The notes under the pieces: generated by a model
The model's database searches: none
What the model was told of the DNA's origin: nothing
What the model saw: only the letters and a program-made list of their open reading frames with translations
Part shown: positions 1 to 11,342 of the stretch, one piece after another
How the letters are laid out: each line of letters starts with the position of its first letter
Position numbering within the stretch: position 1 is the first letter of the stretch
Assembly: GCA_002914845.1 (NCBI GenBank)
Contig: JXTC01000359.1
Location: 24,065 to 88,064, forward strand
Direction: 5' to 3'
DNA length: 64,000 nt
Source: Trema orientale
Taxonomy: Eukaryota > Streptophyta > Magnoliopsida > Rosales > Cannabaceae
Translations under genes and position numbers: made by a program

Positions 1-1767
1 AAAGAGAGTTCTCTTCAATTGGCTGCTCTGGAGCAACAAAAGGCTGATGAAAATGTATTGAAACTGCTCAAAGATCATCAGGTTTGTTTGGTAGTTTAAG
101 TGCTTGAACAAATATTCATATATTTTCATCCAGCAAAAAAATATTCAAATATTTTTACATGAGTTTCTGGAGGATATAATAGTACATATGTCCACCAATT
201 TTTTTTTGCAGAGGGAAAAGGGGGACCTCAACAAGATAATAATTGGATTTGAAAAAAAGCTGGAAGCAAAGCAAGCACTTGAATTGGAAGTTGAGCAGCT
301 AAAAGGGAAAGTTAATGTTACGAAACACATGGGAGGTACTAATGATAATATTGAAGATCGGTTAGCAGAAAAGCAACAAGAACTTGAAGATTTAGAAGAT
401 TATTGTCAAGCTTTAATTACAAAGGAGCGCAGCAGCACTGACGAGCAGCAGGAAGCTCGTAAAGTATTGATCAACGTGAGTTCCCTTTATCCCTAGTTCT
501 CTTTACTTTAATAATTTGAAGATGGCTCATGTTCAGCTTCTTGATCACTTCACCCCACAGGTGACGTCTTTCTTTTGAGACTCTTTTACGGTATCTTGTA
601 TTTTTCATTTGAGCTATAGCTCTATATGATTTGAGTCTGGCAGATGTGACTATGTGTTCTTGATTGTTGTTTCTAGCAAACAAGTCGTTTACTTGGAATC
701 TAGGGGGGAAAATGAAAGAAAAACGAAAAATTAATTTGAAGGGAAAAGAAGTGAAATGTTAACCCTTTGAGGCAATCAAATGACTCAAATAATTCATTAA
801 ACATAGGTCACTTGTTAAAAAGATGGAGCCCAGATATATTCCGAGTACTAAGCTTTGTTTATGTGATATCTGAGGTCTTTCTACTGGATGGGATATCTTG
901 TGAAACCTTCACAGGGATTCAAACTTCTGCAAGCCACAAATAATCTGCTCTCTTTTTTCTTGGATGTGATTATGTTCTGCTATTTCTTATGATTGTTGAA
1001 AGCTCTGGTATCTCGTGACAAATTGCCGTCTATTTTCACTTGTAGGGCTGGCCAAGTACGTCTGCTCGAGCTCATATTGGTGTTAAGAGAATGGGAGAGC
1101 TTGACAGTAAACCATTCCTGGAAGAAATGAAGAAAAAGTTCAAGAAGGAAGAAGCGGAAACCAAAGGACTGGAGCTGTGCTCTTTATGGCAGGAACATCT
1201 GAAGGATCCAAACTGGTATCCATTCAAAGTTATCAATGTTAAAGGAGAAGACAAGGTTTGCTTTCTTTTTATTCTACTTGTTTCATCAGCTCTTCGCTTA
1301 GGCCTGGGAAACAAGGGCCTATTACCTTTTAGTTTCGTTTGCTTTGATATTATTTATTATGTTGTTTACTTTGCATATACGTATGGATCATTCAGAAGGT
1401 CATCGACGATGGTGACAAGAAATTGGAAACTCTGAAAATGGAATTTGGCCAAGAAGTATACAAAGCAGTATCGACGGCCTTGACTGAGATCAATGAGTAC
1501 AATGCAAGTGGTTGTTATATAGTACCAGAGCTTTGGAATTTCAAAGAAGGCCGAAGAGCTACTCTAGCTGAGGGAACCACATTTCTTCTTAAGCTATTGG
1601 GAACCAAGAATCGCAGCAGGTATGTAATTTGTTAATGCTTTTGTAGGAAATAAGCCAGTAGGTCCTCCTTTCCTCAGTTTTGTTTGTATCAAAGAGATTG
1701 AAAAATCATTGATTATTGACTAACAGATTGTTGTTTAATTTACTAATATGGATCGGTTTTCAGGTGA
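1..1767 (+). CDS. FDM: FDM/IDN2-like protein, 3' part (coiled coil + XH domain)
   Basis: Partial gene, cut by the window start. Exons by frame and GT-AG sites: 1-81, 212-475, 1046-1255, 1396-1619 and 1764-1767; all phases join and give the last 259 aa. The first two exons encode a Glu/Lys/Gln-rich coiled coil (KLLKDHQ joined to REKGDL). The next two encode an XH domain: GVKRMGELD, LCSLWQEHLKDPNWYPFK, INEYNASG, VPELWNFKEGRRATL. This arrangement is typical of the FACTOR OF DNA METHYLATION / IDN2 family, which binds double-stranded RNA through an upstream XS domain and acts with IDN2 in RNA-directed DNA methylation. The XS domain and zinc finger should lie before base 1. The last intron splits the final sense codon (AG|G), leaving a coding tail of only four bases with the TGA stop. 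Family assignment is firm; which member (FDM1-5 or IDN2) is not. Confidence 0.88.
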
Positions 1768-3198
1768 ACATAAGGAGAGAGTGGAGATGAGCCATCTTCC
1801 AAGTTAAAACGACTTGGAATTTGGGTTTTGATCGAATGATACTATTCAACAAGTTTACATCTTTAACAGTCTTTTTACAGTTATTGAAGAAATTGAACCT
1901 GATGGTATTTAGCTTTGAATGTTTTTGGCAGCTACTTGGGGTGTAAACACAATTACTCATTTGATTAGTACTGAAATACTTAAATGGTGGATTCTTTATA
2001 TCATTGGATTATGTTTGGTCCTTCTTTTTGTCACTGTCATGGGTTCTCATTTTAAAATGCTGTCGTTTTTGTGCTTTGCAGTTTTGTCGTTTTTTGTATT
2101 TTATGTCGTTTTTAATCTTTTGGTTCTTGTAATTTCTTCTTCTCTTTCCCATTGTTGCTTTTAGAATCCTTATTAATCGCGGTTTCGTTACTATATCATA
2201 CCACTTTTCTAGCCATAGCTTTCAGGGACTCTTCACTTCCAACACCAAACGCCCCCCCCCCCCAAAAAAAAAAAATCTTCTTTTTGACTCGACCCATTTT
2301 AGGTTTAAATTCGTTAAAGGTCACAGTTCCTAAACCCTTTTCTCTCTCAACATATGGTCCTAAACTTCATTTTGTATCACAAATGGTCTCAAGCAACTCT
2401 TCTAATGCATCATAGAGATAGACATAGTAATTGGTGAAACTGATAATTCATGAACATTTGTGTCACAATTACAAGTAATCCTCTTGCACTTCATCTTGTA
2501 TCACAAAAGATCCTTGAACTTTTTAAATGTAACACCCATAGTCCAAACAATATAATTCACTAGAGTATTCAAATTTAACGAACCATATAATTAAAACCCG
2601 GAAGTCAAAAACAGTAAATCATGAATTCATATCGAGTATCTATACGTTAGGTTTGGTATAATTAAACTTCCTGTAGTTGAGTTAATTTTCTTTTTCACTG
2701 GCTGTGTGAATTTTTCTTTTCTTTTTTTTTTTTTTTTTTTCGAACGAATTGCAATTGTATAGTTTAGTTTAAGAAATTAGCAACAATTCTTTCGTTTCTA
2801 TTTGCCACTCTATCATGGGGCCGTCAGTTATATATTTTGTTAATATATTTCGGGTAAAATAAATAGATTATTTTCGAGTAGAGCTACATGCATGTGATAG
2901 AATTAGCTGAAATAAATAGATTATTTACGATAAAAATGTCTATAAAGTTTCGATATTTCTCCATTATTGAAAATATTCGAGACTATTAGTAACATATATA
3001 AAATTGAAGTTGAAAGAGATTTAGACAAGAAAGCTTACGGCTTCTCATGAATTTCACATCCTTTTTCCAATTCAATGTATAAAGCATTGGCTCAACTCAA
3101 AAAAAGAGCTTTAAAAAAAAGAGAGAAATGCTAAATGTACTTTTTTCTCATTCTCTTTTATACTCTCCAGTTTCAGTGTTTGACACGTGAATTTCATT

Positions 3199-3342
3199 AT
3201 CAAGTTTAATATTTTAATAATGTAACAAATTATAGTAAAATTCACATGTCAAATAGTGAGATTAAGAGATATCAAGTTTAATATTTTAATAATGTAATAA
3301 ATTATAATAAAATTCACGTATCAATCAGTGAGATTAAAATAA
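3199..3342. repeat. Tandem duplication, period 72 bp
   Basis: Two adjacent copies begin ATCAAGTTTAATATTTTAAT at 3199 and 3271. They differ at a few positions. The array is in the upstream region of the second FDM-like gene. Confidence 0.8.
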
Positions 3343-3471
3343 TACAAAATAAAATCTCGCTAGCATCCCTCTTAAAATAAATGGAAATAAACAAAAACAT
3401 GTCACGCAAATGTTGCTTGTAATAAAAGTCGAAGTCATGAGAGAGAAAGAGAGTCTTTCATTGAAACAATG

Positions 3472-3479
3472 CCACGTGT
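3472..3479 (+). promoter_or_regulatory. G-box-like element CCACGTGT
   Basis: A CACGTG core lies about 320 bases upstream of the proposed start of the XH-only gene. G-boxes bind bZIP and bHLH factors. Position is compatible with a promoter role, but no expression evidence is available from sequence. Confidence 0.35.
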
Positions 3480-3796
3480 CCATTTTGTTATTTCCAGGAA
3501 GAGTACTCTTTGCAGGGAGTAGGGAGTACAGAGCTACTGAGCTGGGTGCTCTCCTCTACAAGACTCTCTAAGAACCCACATATGGAAATGCAATGAGCCA
3601 ATATTATATTCTAACATAATCACATTTATGATTTATGAAAAAGAAAAAACGAAGAAAGAAAAAGTTTCTTTATTAATATTCAGAAAATTATTGGAGTACC
3701 AGTCTCTCAGTTGATACAAAACCCATTTCTTGGCTCAGAATCTTGGCTCACATTCAGCTTTAAATTTGGACTTCGGAAAAAGTTTGGGTTTGCCTC

Positions 3797-6700
3797 ATGG
3801 AAGAAGAAGAAGCAGCCTTGAAAGTGAGTTAAGTTGATAATTAATTCAAATCAAAGACTACAACTTATTTGTTTTATGTTTTTTTATGGGTTTTTTCTTG
3901 GCACGCGATAATTGGGTTGGTCTTAAAAAAAAAAAAGACAATTTCCGTATTTGTTCAATTTAATCCGAGAGAAATGGGTTCTTATTAACAAAGAAAAAAA
4001 AAACAATTAAGTAGAGCATATCATAATGTTGGGATTTGGGTAATTACTATTTTTGTTTGTTAAAGTTATTGATATTTAAAGCTGATATAAACTCTATGTT
4101 TTGCTTCGTTGCGTGAAGATGATGACTACCCTTTTTCTGAAATTAACAACATTCTGAGTAATTGGTGTTTGTTTTTTTTCCTTGGTGAACTGAAGCATTT
4201 CTTGTCTGAGTTTCATTATGGATGAGCACTATGAATTTTAAGGGAATAATGTTTCAGGTCTAATTTTATGACCAATGACCTTAATTATCTGCCAATTATT
4301 CTTGAACTAATTTTTAGACAAGTTCTGATACAAAAGTCTTGTTACTAGGCCACAAATGCTCCTCAAAACTCTGTCAACATGGATAAGTGTAAATGTGATC
4401 AAGATCACCAAAACAAGGAATTACGTAAAACCATTGCGAGCCTTTCCAAGGAGATTGATTTCAAGAATCACAAATTTTCGGATTTGGAGCATAAATATGA
4501 TGATACAACTGCCCTTTTTCGGAAAGTTGTTGTGGGTCTTGTTGAGGCTATTAACTCTAAGGAAAGTGATTTGATGGTAATGGAGCAGAAGTACAATGAG
4601 TCCTCTGTGATCAATAGACGTCTGGAGAGCGAAAAAGACATGCTGCTTAAGCAATATAGCAGAGGTAATGCATAACTTTTAACGGTACAAGATTTTATGA
4701 AGTATGAAATGGTTTTGCTTCATTGATTCTTTTTATATTAAGTCTCTATTTTTAGTACCCGAATAGTGTAGTTCTAGCTAACTTTGTGCATTACATTTTC
4801 TCATTGTCCTTGGGGAGTTTCTTCAGAAATGAATAAGATGCAGTCAATCAATAGCAAGCTGGAGCATGTTGTGGAAAGTCAAAAGAAAGAACTTGAGCGG
4901 CGAGCCAAAGATTCGGAGGCAAGTAAAAATAATATGCCATATAGAGCTTTAATGGATGAGATTGAAAAGGTAAGAATTCGAGTATAGAAGATACTTGAAA
5001 TATTTCTAGGCGAGCATGTGAATTGAAAATTCCCTCATTCAGTTGTTTTTGTTATATGCTTGTAAACTCTTAAAAAGGTTATAGAAGATCCACATAAAAG
5101 TATGACAGAACCATAAAAGTATGACAGAACCATACAACACAGGGTAAACCATTAGGGAAACATAGTACTATCATGTCAACTACATGTTTCAAATCTTGAA
5201 TTTGCACAAATTGAGATGTGGAATTGTATTTTTTTATGTTGCTGAACATTCTGTAGTTGCTGTAAACCATATCTGTCTTTCGCGCCAGACCCAATGCTTT
5301 GGAATTTAAATTTTAAATATGCTTCCTTACCAATTTGTTGGAAGAAAGATTAATATTGTATGTATCACTTACTGTATTTGCTTGGTTTTACGACTTCAAT
5401 TACCTTTTTACTAACTTCTAGTCAATGCTTTTTTGATGTTCTAACTGGATTTTCCCTTTTAATCCTTTTTGAAATTCCTTTTCTAACTAGATGAGTAACC
5501 TTATGATAGATTATGGAGGACTAGCTGTTAAAACTGATTTAACTGATGCAGTTGAAAGGAAAACTACAAGATCATATTCCTGTACCAAGCAACAGTGATT
5601 CAAATGCGGAGATCAATGCCTTGAAAATGGAAATTAAGGAGAAGACAGAGGAAATTCAGGGTCTCCAGACCCTGAACAGTATTCTGGTTGCTAGAGATTT
5701 CAAGAGTAACCAAGAAGTACAAGAGTGTCGTAAAGAATTGATAGATGTAAGACTTCACTTCCTCAGTTTTCTCAAGTTTGATTAAAAGTTGTTCATTCTG
5801 TGTTTGCAATGTCATTCTCAGTATGTTTTGCTTTGCCATATGTGCTAATTAAGTACAAGATGCTCAATGAAAATAGTCCTGATTTTTCCTGTAGGGCTTG
5901 CAAGATATGTTGACCAACCGGACAAAGCTTGTGATTAAAAGAATGGGAGAGGTGGATCAATATCCTTTTCAAGAAATGTGCTGGCAGAAGAAAATTCCTG
6001 GTGAAGACTGGCAGGGTCACGCAGCTAAAATATGCTCATGTTGGCAAGAACAAGTGAAGGATCCTCTGTGGCATCCTTTCAAGATTGATAGCTTGGATGG
6101 GATAACACGAGTATGTTTAACTCTCATTATGCGGAGGAACTTTTGGATTAAACAAATTACATTTATTGCATAAGAATAGCTTAGCAAAGAGTCTTATGCT
6201 CCTTTTACTTAAATATTTAGAGCATTTCACTCCTACATATTAACTGGAAATAGTTTTTCTACCAAACTATTAGATTAAAGAATTAGGAGTTATATGCATG
6301 CTTCAGCGACACCAAATGACTTGTCTTGGTTATGTTGTTTGGATAGCGAAAATTACAAAATGGCCATTATTCGAAGTCTGAGCCATCTACTTGGTCTACT
6401 TCGTTGATATTCTCTTATCGTGTGGCGTACCTTTTGAATTGGTTTCTGTACAGTGTGAAGATGGTTAAATTTTAAACTAGGACTTCTTAATGCACACATT
6501 AACATTCTCCTACCAAATTGGGGCGACTTAATTTTGATGGCTTTTGATGGCAAAGATAAAGAGGATCTCTAATTTTGATTTTCATGAAATTTAACTCTCA
6601 TATCTTTTAATTTAGGCCATATGTAATGTTGATTTTGGTTGCTCAAATGCAGGAAACAATAGATGAAGAAGATGAAAAACTGAAAGTGCTAAGAGATGAA

Positions 6701-6889
6701 TTTGGTGAATCGGTATACAAGGCTGTAACTAATGCATTGTTGGAGATGAATGAGTACAACCCAAGTGGGCGTTATGCAGTCCCAGAATTTTGGAACTTAA
6801 AAGAATGTAGAAAAGCCACTTTGAAGGAAGTCATACAGTACGTAGTACAGCAACTGAAGACTCATAAGAGAAAGAGAAAGCGAATCTAA
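3797..6889 (+). CDS. XH-only FDM/IDN2-like paralogue (no XS domain)
   Basis: Exon model: 3797-3823, 4349-4664, 4827-4969, 5552-5746, 5895-6110, 6653-6889. All junctions are GT-AG and keep frame, giving 377 aa. The start MEEEEAALK is the only ATG that joins in frame to the second exon; an internal ATG at 4379 is an alternative. Residues about 20-225 form a coiled coil (KELRKTIASLSKEIDFKNHK; KMEIKEKTEEIQGLQTLN). Residues about 230-370 are an XH domain with IKRMGEVDQYPF, CSCWQEQVKDPLWHPFK, MNEYNPSGRYAVPEFWNLKE and a basic C-terminus ending KRKRKRI. Canonical FDM proteins are about 630-650 aa and carry a zinc finger and XS domain that are absent here, with a 2-kb spacer upstream and no remnant that I can see. 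The intron just before the second XH exon is placed as in the neighbour, so the pair arose by tandem duplication. It could be a regulatory, XS-less partner or a decaying copy; the intact frame favours a functional gene. Confidence 0.78.
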
Positions 6890-7340
6890 TCTTGGTACCT
6901 TGCCATTGCAGATCAGCATTTTCAATCCAGGTATAATCTTCTCCTTAGTAATGAAGTGCATTTGATTTTTGTAGCTCTCTGCAACCTAGAATTACCTTCT
7001 TTTGCATAAACAGATAAATTTAAGTTCCGTTTGCCAGGAGCTGTTGGTGGTTAGCTGATTTGTATGCCGGTCAAGTAAAAGTTGGTAGTAGATTAGATCT
7101 TTGGCAAAAAGAAGTACACAAATCTAACACCGATGTTGTCGAGTAATATGAACATAGAATTTCCTCGAGCAACATATAGAATTTCCTCGAGCAACATACT
7201 ATATCGGTTAGTTGTAGTAAGTGCATGTTCATCTTAGATTCTTGTAAATAGTTTATGCTAAAACAAGAGCAGCCTAAGCGAGTACTAATATCTTTCATAT
7301 GTGAATCTTTTGTGTTGGTTGTTGAATCTATTATAGATAA
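6890..7340 (+). other. Probable 3' UTR of the XH-only gene
   Basis: No coding potential. A short direct repeat (AGAATTTCCTCGAGCAACATA) occurs twice at about 7157-7199. A possible 3' UTR intron (CCAG|GTATAATC at about 6931 to TTGCCAG at about 7038) is compatible with splice consensus but unproven. Confidence 0.4.
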
Positions 7341-7476
7341 TTGGGTGCAAGAAAAATGCGGGTTTTTATTTGTTTTCGGTTTTTCGTATAGTGGGTTATG
7401 GTCTGTTTCTTCACTTTTGTTGTATTTATAGATGCTGTCTGTTTTTCTCTACTACAACAACAAACCCCTCTGCTCG

Positions 7477-7477
<1 letters not shown>

Positions 7478-7531
<54 letters not shown>

Positions 7532-7552
7532 AAAAACAAAAAAAAAAAAAAA
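7478..7552. repeat. Long poly-A tract
   Basis: An almost pure A run of about 75 bases, interrupted only by CC and a C near 7530. It could be a retroposon tail, but no matching upstream element was recognised. Apparent long reading frames across it are only Lys or Phe homopolymers. Confidence 0.9.
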
Positions 7553-7587
7553 ATTAAATAAAATAAGTGGTGTGAATTTATAGATAA

Positions 7588-7930
7588 AAACGACGTGTAC
7601 TAAAAACAACATGTCGTCGCCATGGTCTCTTTCAAAAAGCGAGGCACGTATAGAAGACATGTCGTTTCAGGTTAAACACAAAACAAAAACAGACTAAACT
7701 TGTTTCTCCTCCAGAGAACTAAAATCGTTTTCGTTCTCCATTAAACAAGACATCATTTTATAATTTCCAATAAACAAGACGACGTGGGTCTCAAATAAGT
7801 CACCGTTTTTTCAATTGTTCATATCTCCAGAAAAACGACATCTAAAAGAGAAGTGATGTGTCGTTTTTCGCTTGCCGTTGAACACGACATGTCGTTACTC
7901 ATGGGTGAACGAGCGACAATGTCGTTTTAT
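7588..7930. repeat. Cluster of ACGACATGTCGT-type palindromic motifs
   Basis: Related motifs recur: CGACGTG at 7591, ACATGTCGTCG at 7609, GACATGTCGTTT at 7656, GACGACGTGG at 7778, AAAACGACATC near 7833, the perfect palindrome ACGACATGTCGT at 7884-7895, and ATGTCGTTTTA at 7919. The spacing is irregular (about 20-120 bp). The nature of the cluster is unknown; it may be the interior of a degraded transposon. Confidence 0.5.
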
Positions 7931-7952
7931 TGTAAAGCGTTACCACCAAAGT

Positions 7953-7996
<44 letters not shown>
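7953..7996. repeat. (CT)n microsatellite
   Basis: About 20 CT dinucleotides in a row, followed by CCCCTATTTGC. Confidence 0.95.
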
Positions 7997-7997
<1 letters not shown>

Positions 7998-8087
7998 CTA
8001 TTTGCAAACCCTAACGAGTAGTATAGACGGACCCGGTATATATAAGTCCCTCTAGTCTCAGATCTCAGCCTGCCCAACTATGAATTG

Positions 8088-8122
8088 AGATAGTTCAGGG
8101 ACCATTTGTGCCATTAACCCTT
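8088..8122 (-). mobile_element. Orphan terminus of the 542-bp MULE-type family
   Basis: ATAGTTCAGGGACCATTTGT followed by GCCATTAACCC matches the right terminus of the element at 35827-36368 base for base over about 30 nt. No matching left end was found nearby, so this is a truncated copy. Confidence 0.6.
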
Positions 8123-8860
8123 TTGATATTTCATTTATGGGAGGGCAGTGATTGGAAAGAGAGAGGCTCGAGTGGGGATTCACTCCCCAATTTCGTTTTC
8201 AGAGTAGAAACGAGAATGAGTTAGAAGGAATCCATGGCCGCCGCCCCTTTTTTTTTATAAAACCTAAAAGGCTGGCTTGTTTGGCGTCTGGGAAAATCCT
8301 TTCTATCTCTTTCTCGCTCTGTTTACGGTATTGGGGTTTTCCCCCACTGTGACGGCCCATATAATNTTTTTTTTTTTTTGGTAATTTGCACTTGTTGTGT
8401 TTGGTTGGCTAGAAAATAATCTGGTATTGTTTTCTGGCCAAAACGACAGTGCGTACAGAGAAAGCCTTTGTTCTTAATCTTCCATTGTATTATTTTCTCT
8501 CAGATTCAGAAACTGTTTTCTGGGAAATGATACAAAAAAAAAAATGGTGAAGTTTAGGGATGAGGGCAGCGGCCAGACAACCGTAGTGATGGTATCCACA
8601 GATGAAGGGTTTAATCTTATCCCTTTCTTGTCTACTGATTCCATCTCACATTTTTCATCTTGTTTTGAGTTATTTTCTCAATTTTTCGCCTTTTATGTGA
8701 ATTAAATTCAACTTCAAAGGTTTTGAATTAGTTTTTTATTTTTGTTGTTAATAAAATTTTGATATGAAGCTGGTAACGTAGCGTAAACTGTGATTTTGAA
8801 GAACTAAACTAATCCACCTCTAATGAGCTTAAAAAATTATAATGATGAAATATGATGAAT
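8123..8860. other. Intergenic, no gene recognised
   Basis: Contains one ambiguous base (n at 8366) in a T tract and a C/T-rich stretch near 8320-8350. Short frames here match nothing I recognise. Confidence 0.5.
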
Positions 8861-8879
8861 TTTTTATTTAAAAAAAAAT

Positions 8880-9530
8880 AATCGATCATGGGCCTATTAA
8901 GGCTTATTTAACCTGAAGTCTTGAACGGGGCGTATTAAGATCTAGTTATCAGAGGTCTTGAACCAGACCATGGGCCTAGTAAGACCTACTTAACCAGAGG
9001 CCTTGAACCAAGTCGAGCCCATTATTGAGATTGATTGGCCTTTCGAAGTAATAGAAGGTTTTAAGCTCGAGGCGTTTTGACACTTGGTGATTCCCAAGTT
9101 GTAAAGAAAGGTCTTCGAAACATAAGGTCTTGGGCTTCTGATAACTAGGTATTAATAACTGAAGGATGAATACAATATTGAAGTAGACAAGTAAACAAAA
9201 TCGAACTTTTGAGAATTGAATGTCATATTAAGATACTTGTTGTTTTCTGCTTAGAATTTTATACAATTGTTTCTCGTTCATTTTCTCAAGAAATGTTACT
9301 TGGAACAAGATTAGGTGGGCCTATACACTTGATGCCTTAAACCAAACTGGACCCCATTGCTCAGATTGATTGGCCTTTCGAACTTCGAAGTCATGGGAGG
9401 ATTTCATCAGAGCTTGATAGCCTTTGTAATTGTATTACTAGAATTCATTTTTTGACACTTGTAATCTCTCGATCACTCATGTGGTAAAAGAAGGTCTTTG
9501 AAACACGGGAAGCGCCAAGATAGACTTGGC
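8880..9530. repeat. Degenerate local duplications
   Basis: GGCCTATTAAGGCTTATTTA-like units recur about every 50 bases at 8890-9010 (CTTGAACC, GGCCTAGTAAGACC, GAGGCCTTGAACC). A second block, from ATTGATTGGCCTTTCGAA through GACACTTG to AAGAAGGTCTTTGAAACA, occurs at about 9030-9130 and again at 9365-9505. This suggests two rounds of local duplication. Confidence 0.55.
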
Positions 9531-10340
9531 TCTAGTACGGTTCACATTTTTCATTTGATTAATCGCTGAAAAAAAAAAAAAAAATGAAGTTGCATATCTA
9601 ATCTACTATCTCGTTTGACCCAAACGTGATTACTTCTTTATGGTACACGACCCCATTAAGCTAAGAGTTTGTAAGTTTTAGATTGGAGTTAGGCTCTTAT
9701 TAGCCGTCTCAAAATGAAACTTACCAAGTCAAAAAGTTTGGGATGGTTGAGTTAGACGTTTAAAAAATATTCAGTTCAACTTCTAGTGTGGTGTGTTTGG
9801 TAGGGGAAAAAGACAGAAGAGAAAGAGAGAATCTGGTGAGGAGATGTTGAATGTATTCATGCTCGGTAAGAGAGGCTTGTAAAAAGAAAGGATGGTTCAT
9901 GGAATAGCCACATTTTTGTCTCTACTGGGGAATATTAAAGAGAAGAACTAAATAAAACTGAATACATATAAATATTAGCCACAATTAAACAAAGGCTATT
10001 CCTCTCTTTCCTCTTTGTTTTTCTCACTAAGGTTATGTATTTCTCTCTTAAGTTGTACTCAGTGATTCCACTTCCTAACAAATATAGTCCAACTTTACGA
10101 CACGTGCTTGTGCCCACAAGTCATGACAAATTTGAAATTTTCATTATTGAATCAATATGAGTACAACACGAGATTTTGTTTAGTTATATCTAGTATGATA
10201 TGAATCAATAATGGACTTAATTATTCAGGAGTTATGCTAACACTCTCCATTTGACATCTTTACCAGAAGTAAGCCTTATAAATCAAAAAATACCTTATGA
10301 ATTAATTGGGGTAATTCGAAGCAAAAATTCTTAACCTTTA

Positions 10341-11339
10341 GATGGTGTTTGATTGGGTGAATAGGCTTGGAATTGTTATTCCTAAGGAAAGCTCATTAAA
10401 GTGTTTGGTTTGATCTTGAAGAGGGTAAAACTCATTTTATTAACAATTATAATTCAAGTATATAGCTGAAAAGTCTTTCCTAAACTCAATGGATTGAAAA
10501 GGCTTTCCATTCCAGCCCACAATTCAAAGGCCCTAAATTACCCTCGCCTAAATGGATTATATCAAGTATGTATAATTATGTTATATGAATAATTATACAA
10601 AAATATTAATTTCTCACAAAATAAAAAATATTTTTATTTAAAATAATTATAAAATTCTCAAAACATTATTACATGATTTCAGAAAATAACACATCAAACC
10701 GTAAATAGCCTAAAGAATACAAGATTTCATAACACATCAAACTGTATACGATTTCATGTGTTATTTTCTGAGTTTGATGTGTTATTTTCTGAAATCTTAT
10801 ATAATACATCAAACTGTATACGGTCTGATGTATTATTTTCTCAAATCATGTACTCCCAAGCACAACCCCACGAAGAAAGAAATCTCAATGAATTATAGAA
10901 TGTTCAATGCACTCTTATACTGTATTATTAACCAGGTAGTGCCACTTTACACTCATATACTACATATATATATAATTTTTACTATAATTTATACATGAAA
11001 AAAGAACAGAAATGATATATCTGTCTTTGAAATTTTTATTTAAAAAAAAAAAAGAATTTTCTAATGGAAAAAATACATAAATAAATAAATGAATCAATTT
11101 TTTGTACTAATTTAACATTTGTACTAATTTTTTAATAGTAAGAGTATTTTCGTCTATGTAATGTTAATTCCATTCCATTTCATAAGAAATTAAACATAGT
11201 AATCCTCATTCAGACACTGATTCTAACATGTCAACCAAACAACTCAATCAATTTTTTTTCTATTCCATTCCTACTCTTATTCTATTCCTATTACCATTCT
11301 CATTCTTTTTCCGTTTTTGTTTAGCAACCAAACACCACC
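10341..11339. mobile_element. PIF/Harbinger-like non-autonomous element
   Basis: Left end GATGGTGTTTGATTGG and inverted right end GGTGGTGTTTGGTTGC (reverse complement of 11324-11339) match at 13 of 16 positions. TTA flanks both sides (10338-10340 and 11340-11342), the duplication expected for PIF/Harbinger elements. The 999-bp interior has no coding capacity. It contains a secondary inverted repeat around 10679-10795. Confidence 0.65.
10679..10850. repeat. Internal inverted and direct repeats of TCAGAAAATAACACATCAAAC
   Basis: TTTCAGAAAATAACACATCA at about 10677 is followed by its inverted copy (TGATGTGTTATTTTCTGAAA, about 10776-10795). AAACTGTATACGATTTCATG and AAACTGTATACGGTCTGATG form a direct pair about 70 bases apart. 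The block could fold into a hairpin. Confidence 0.65.
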
Positions 11340-11342
11340 TTA

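Larger units (their letters stand above)
1768..3796. other. Intergenic region between the two FDM-like genes
   Basis: About 2 kb without a supported gene. It holds the 3' UTR of the first gene, a poly-C/poly-A junction near 2250-2275, a T tract near 2723-2740 and a 72-bp tandem duplication at 3199-3342. The last few hundred bases before 3797 should contain the promoter of the second gene. Confidence 0.6.

Noticed and set aside
7331-7660. Reading frames on both strands across the poly-A tract
   Set aside because: They consist mostly of Lys or Phe homopolymer from the A run, with no conserved motif.
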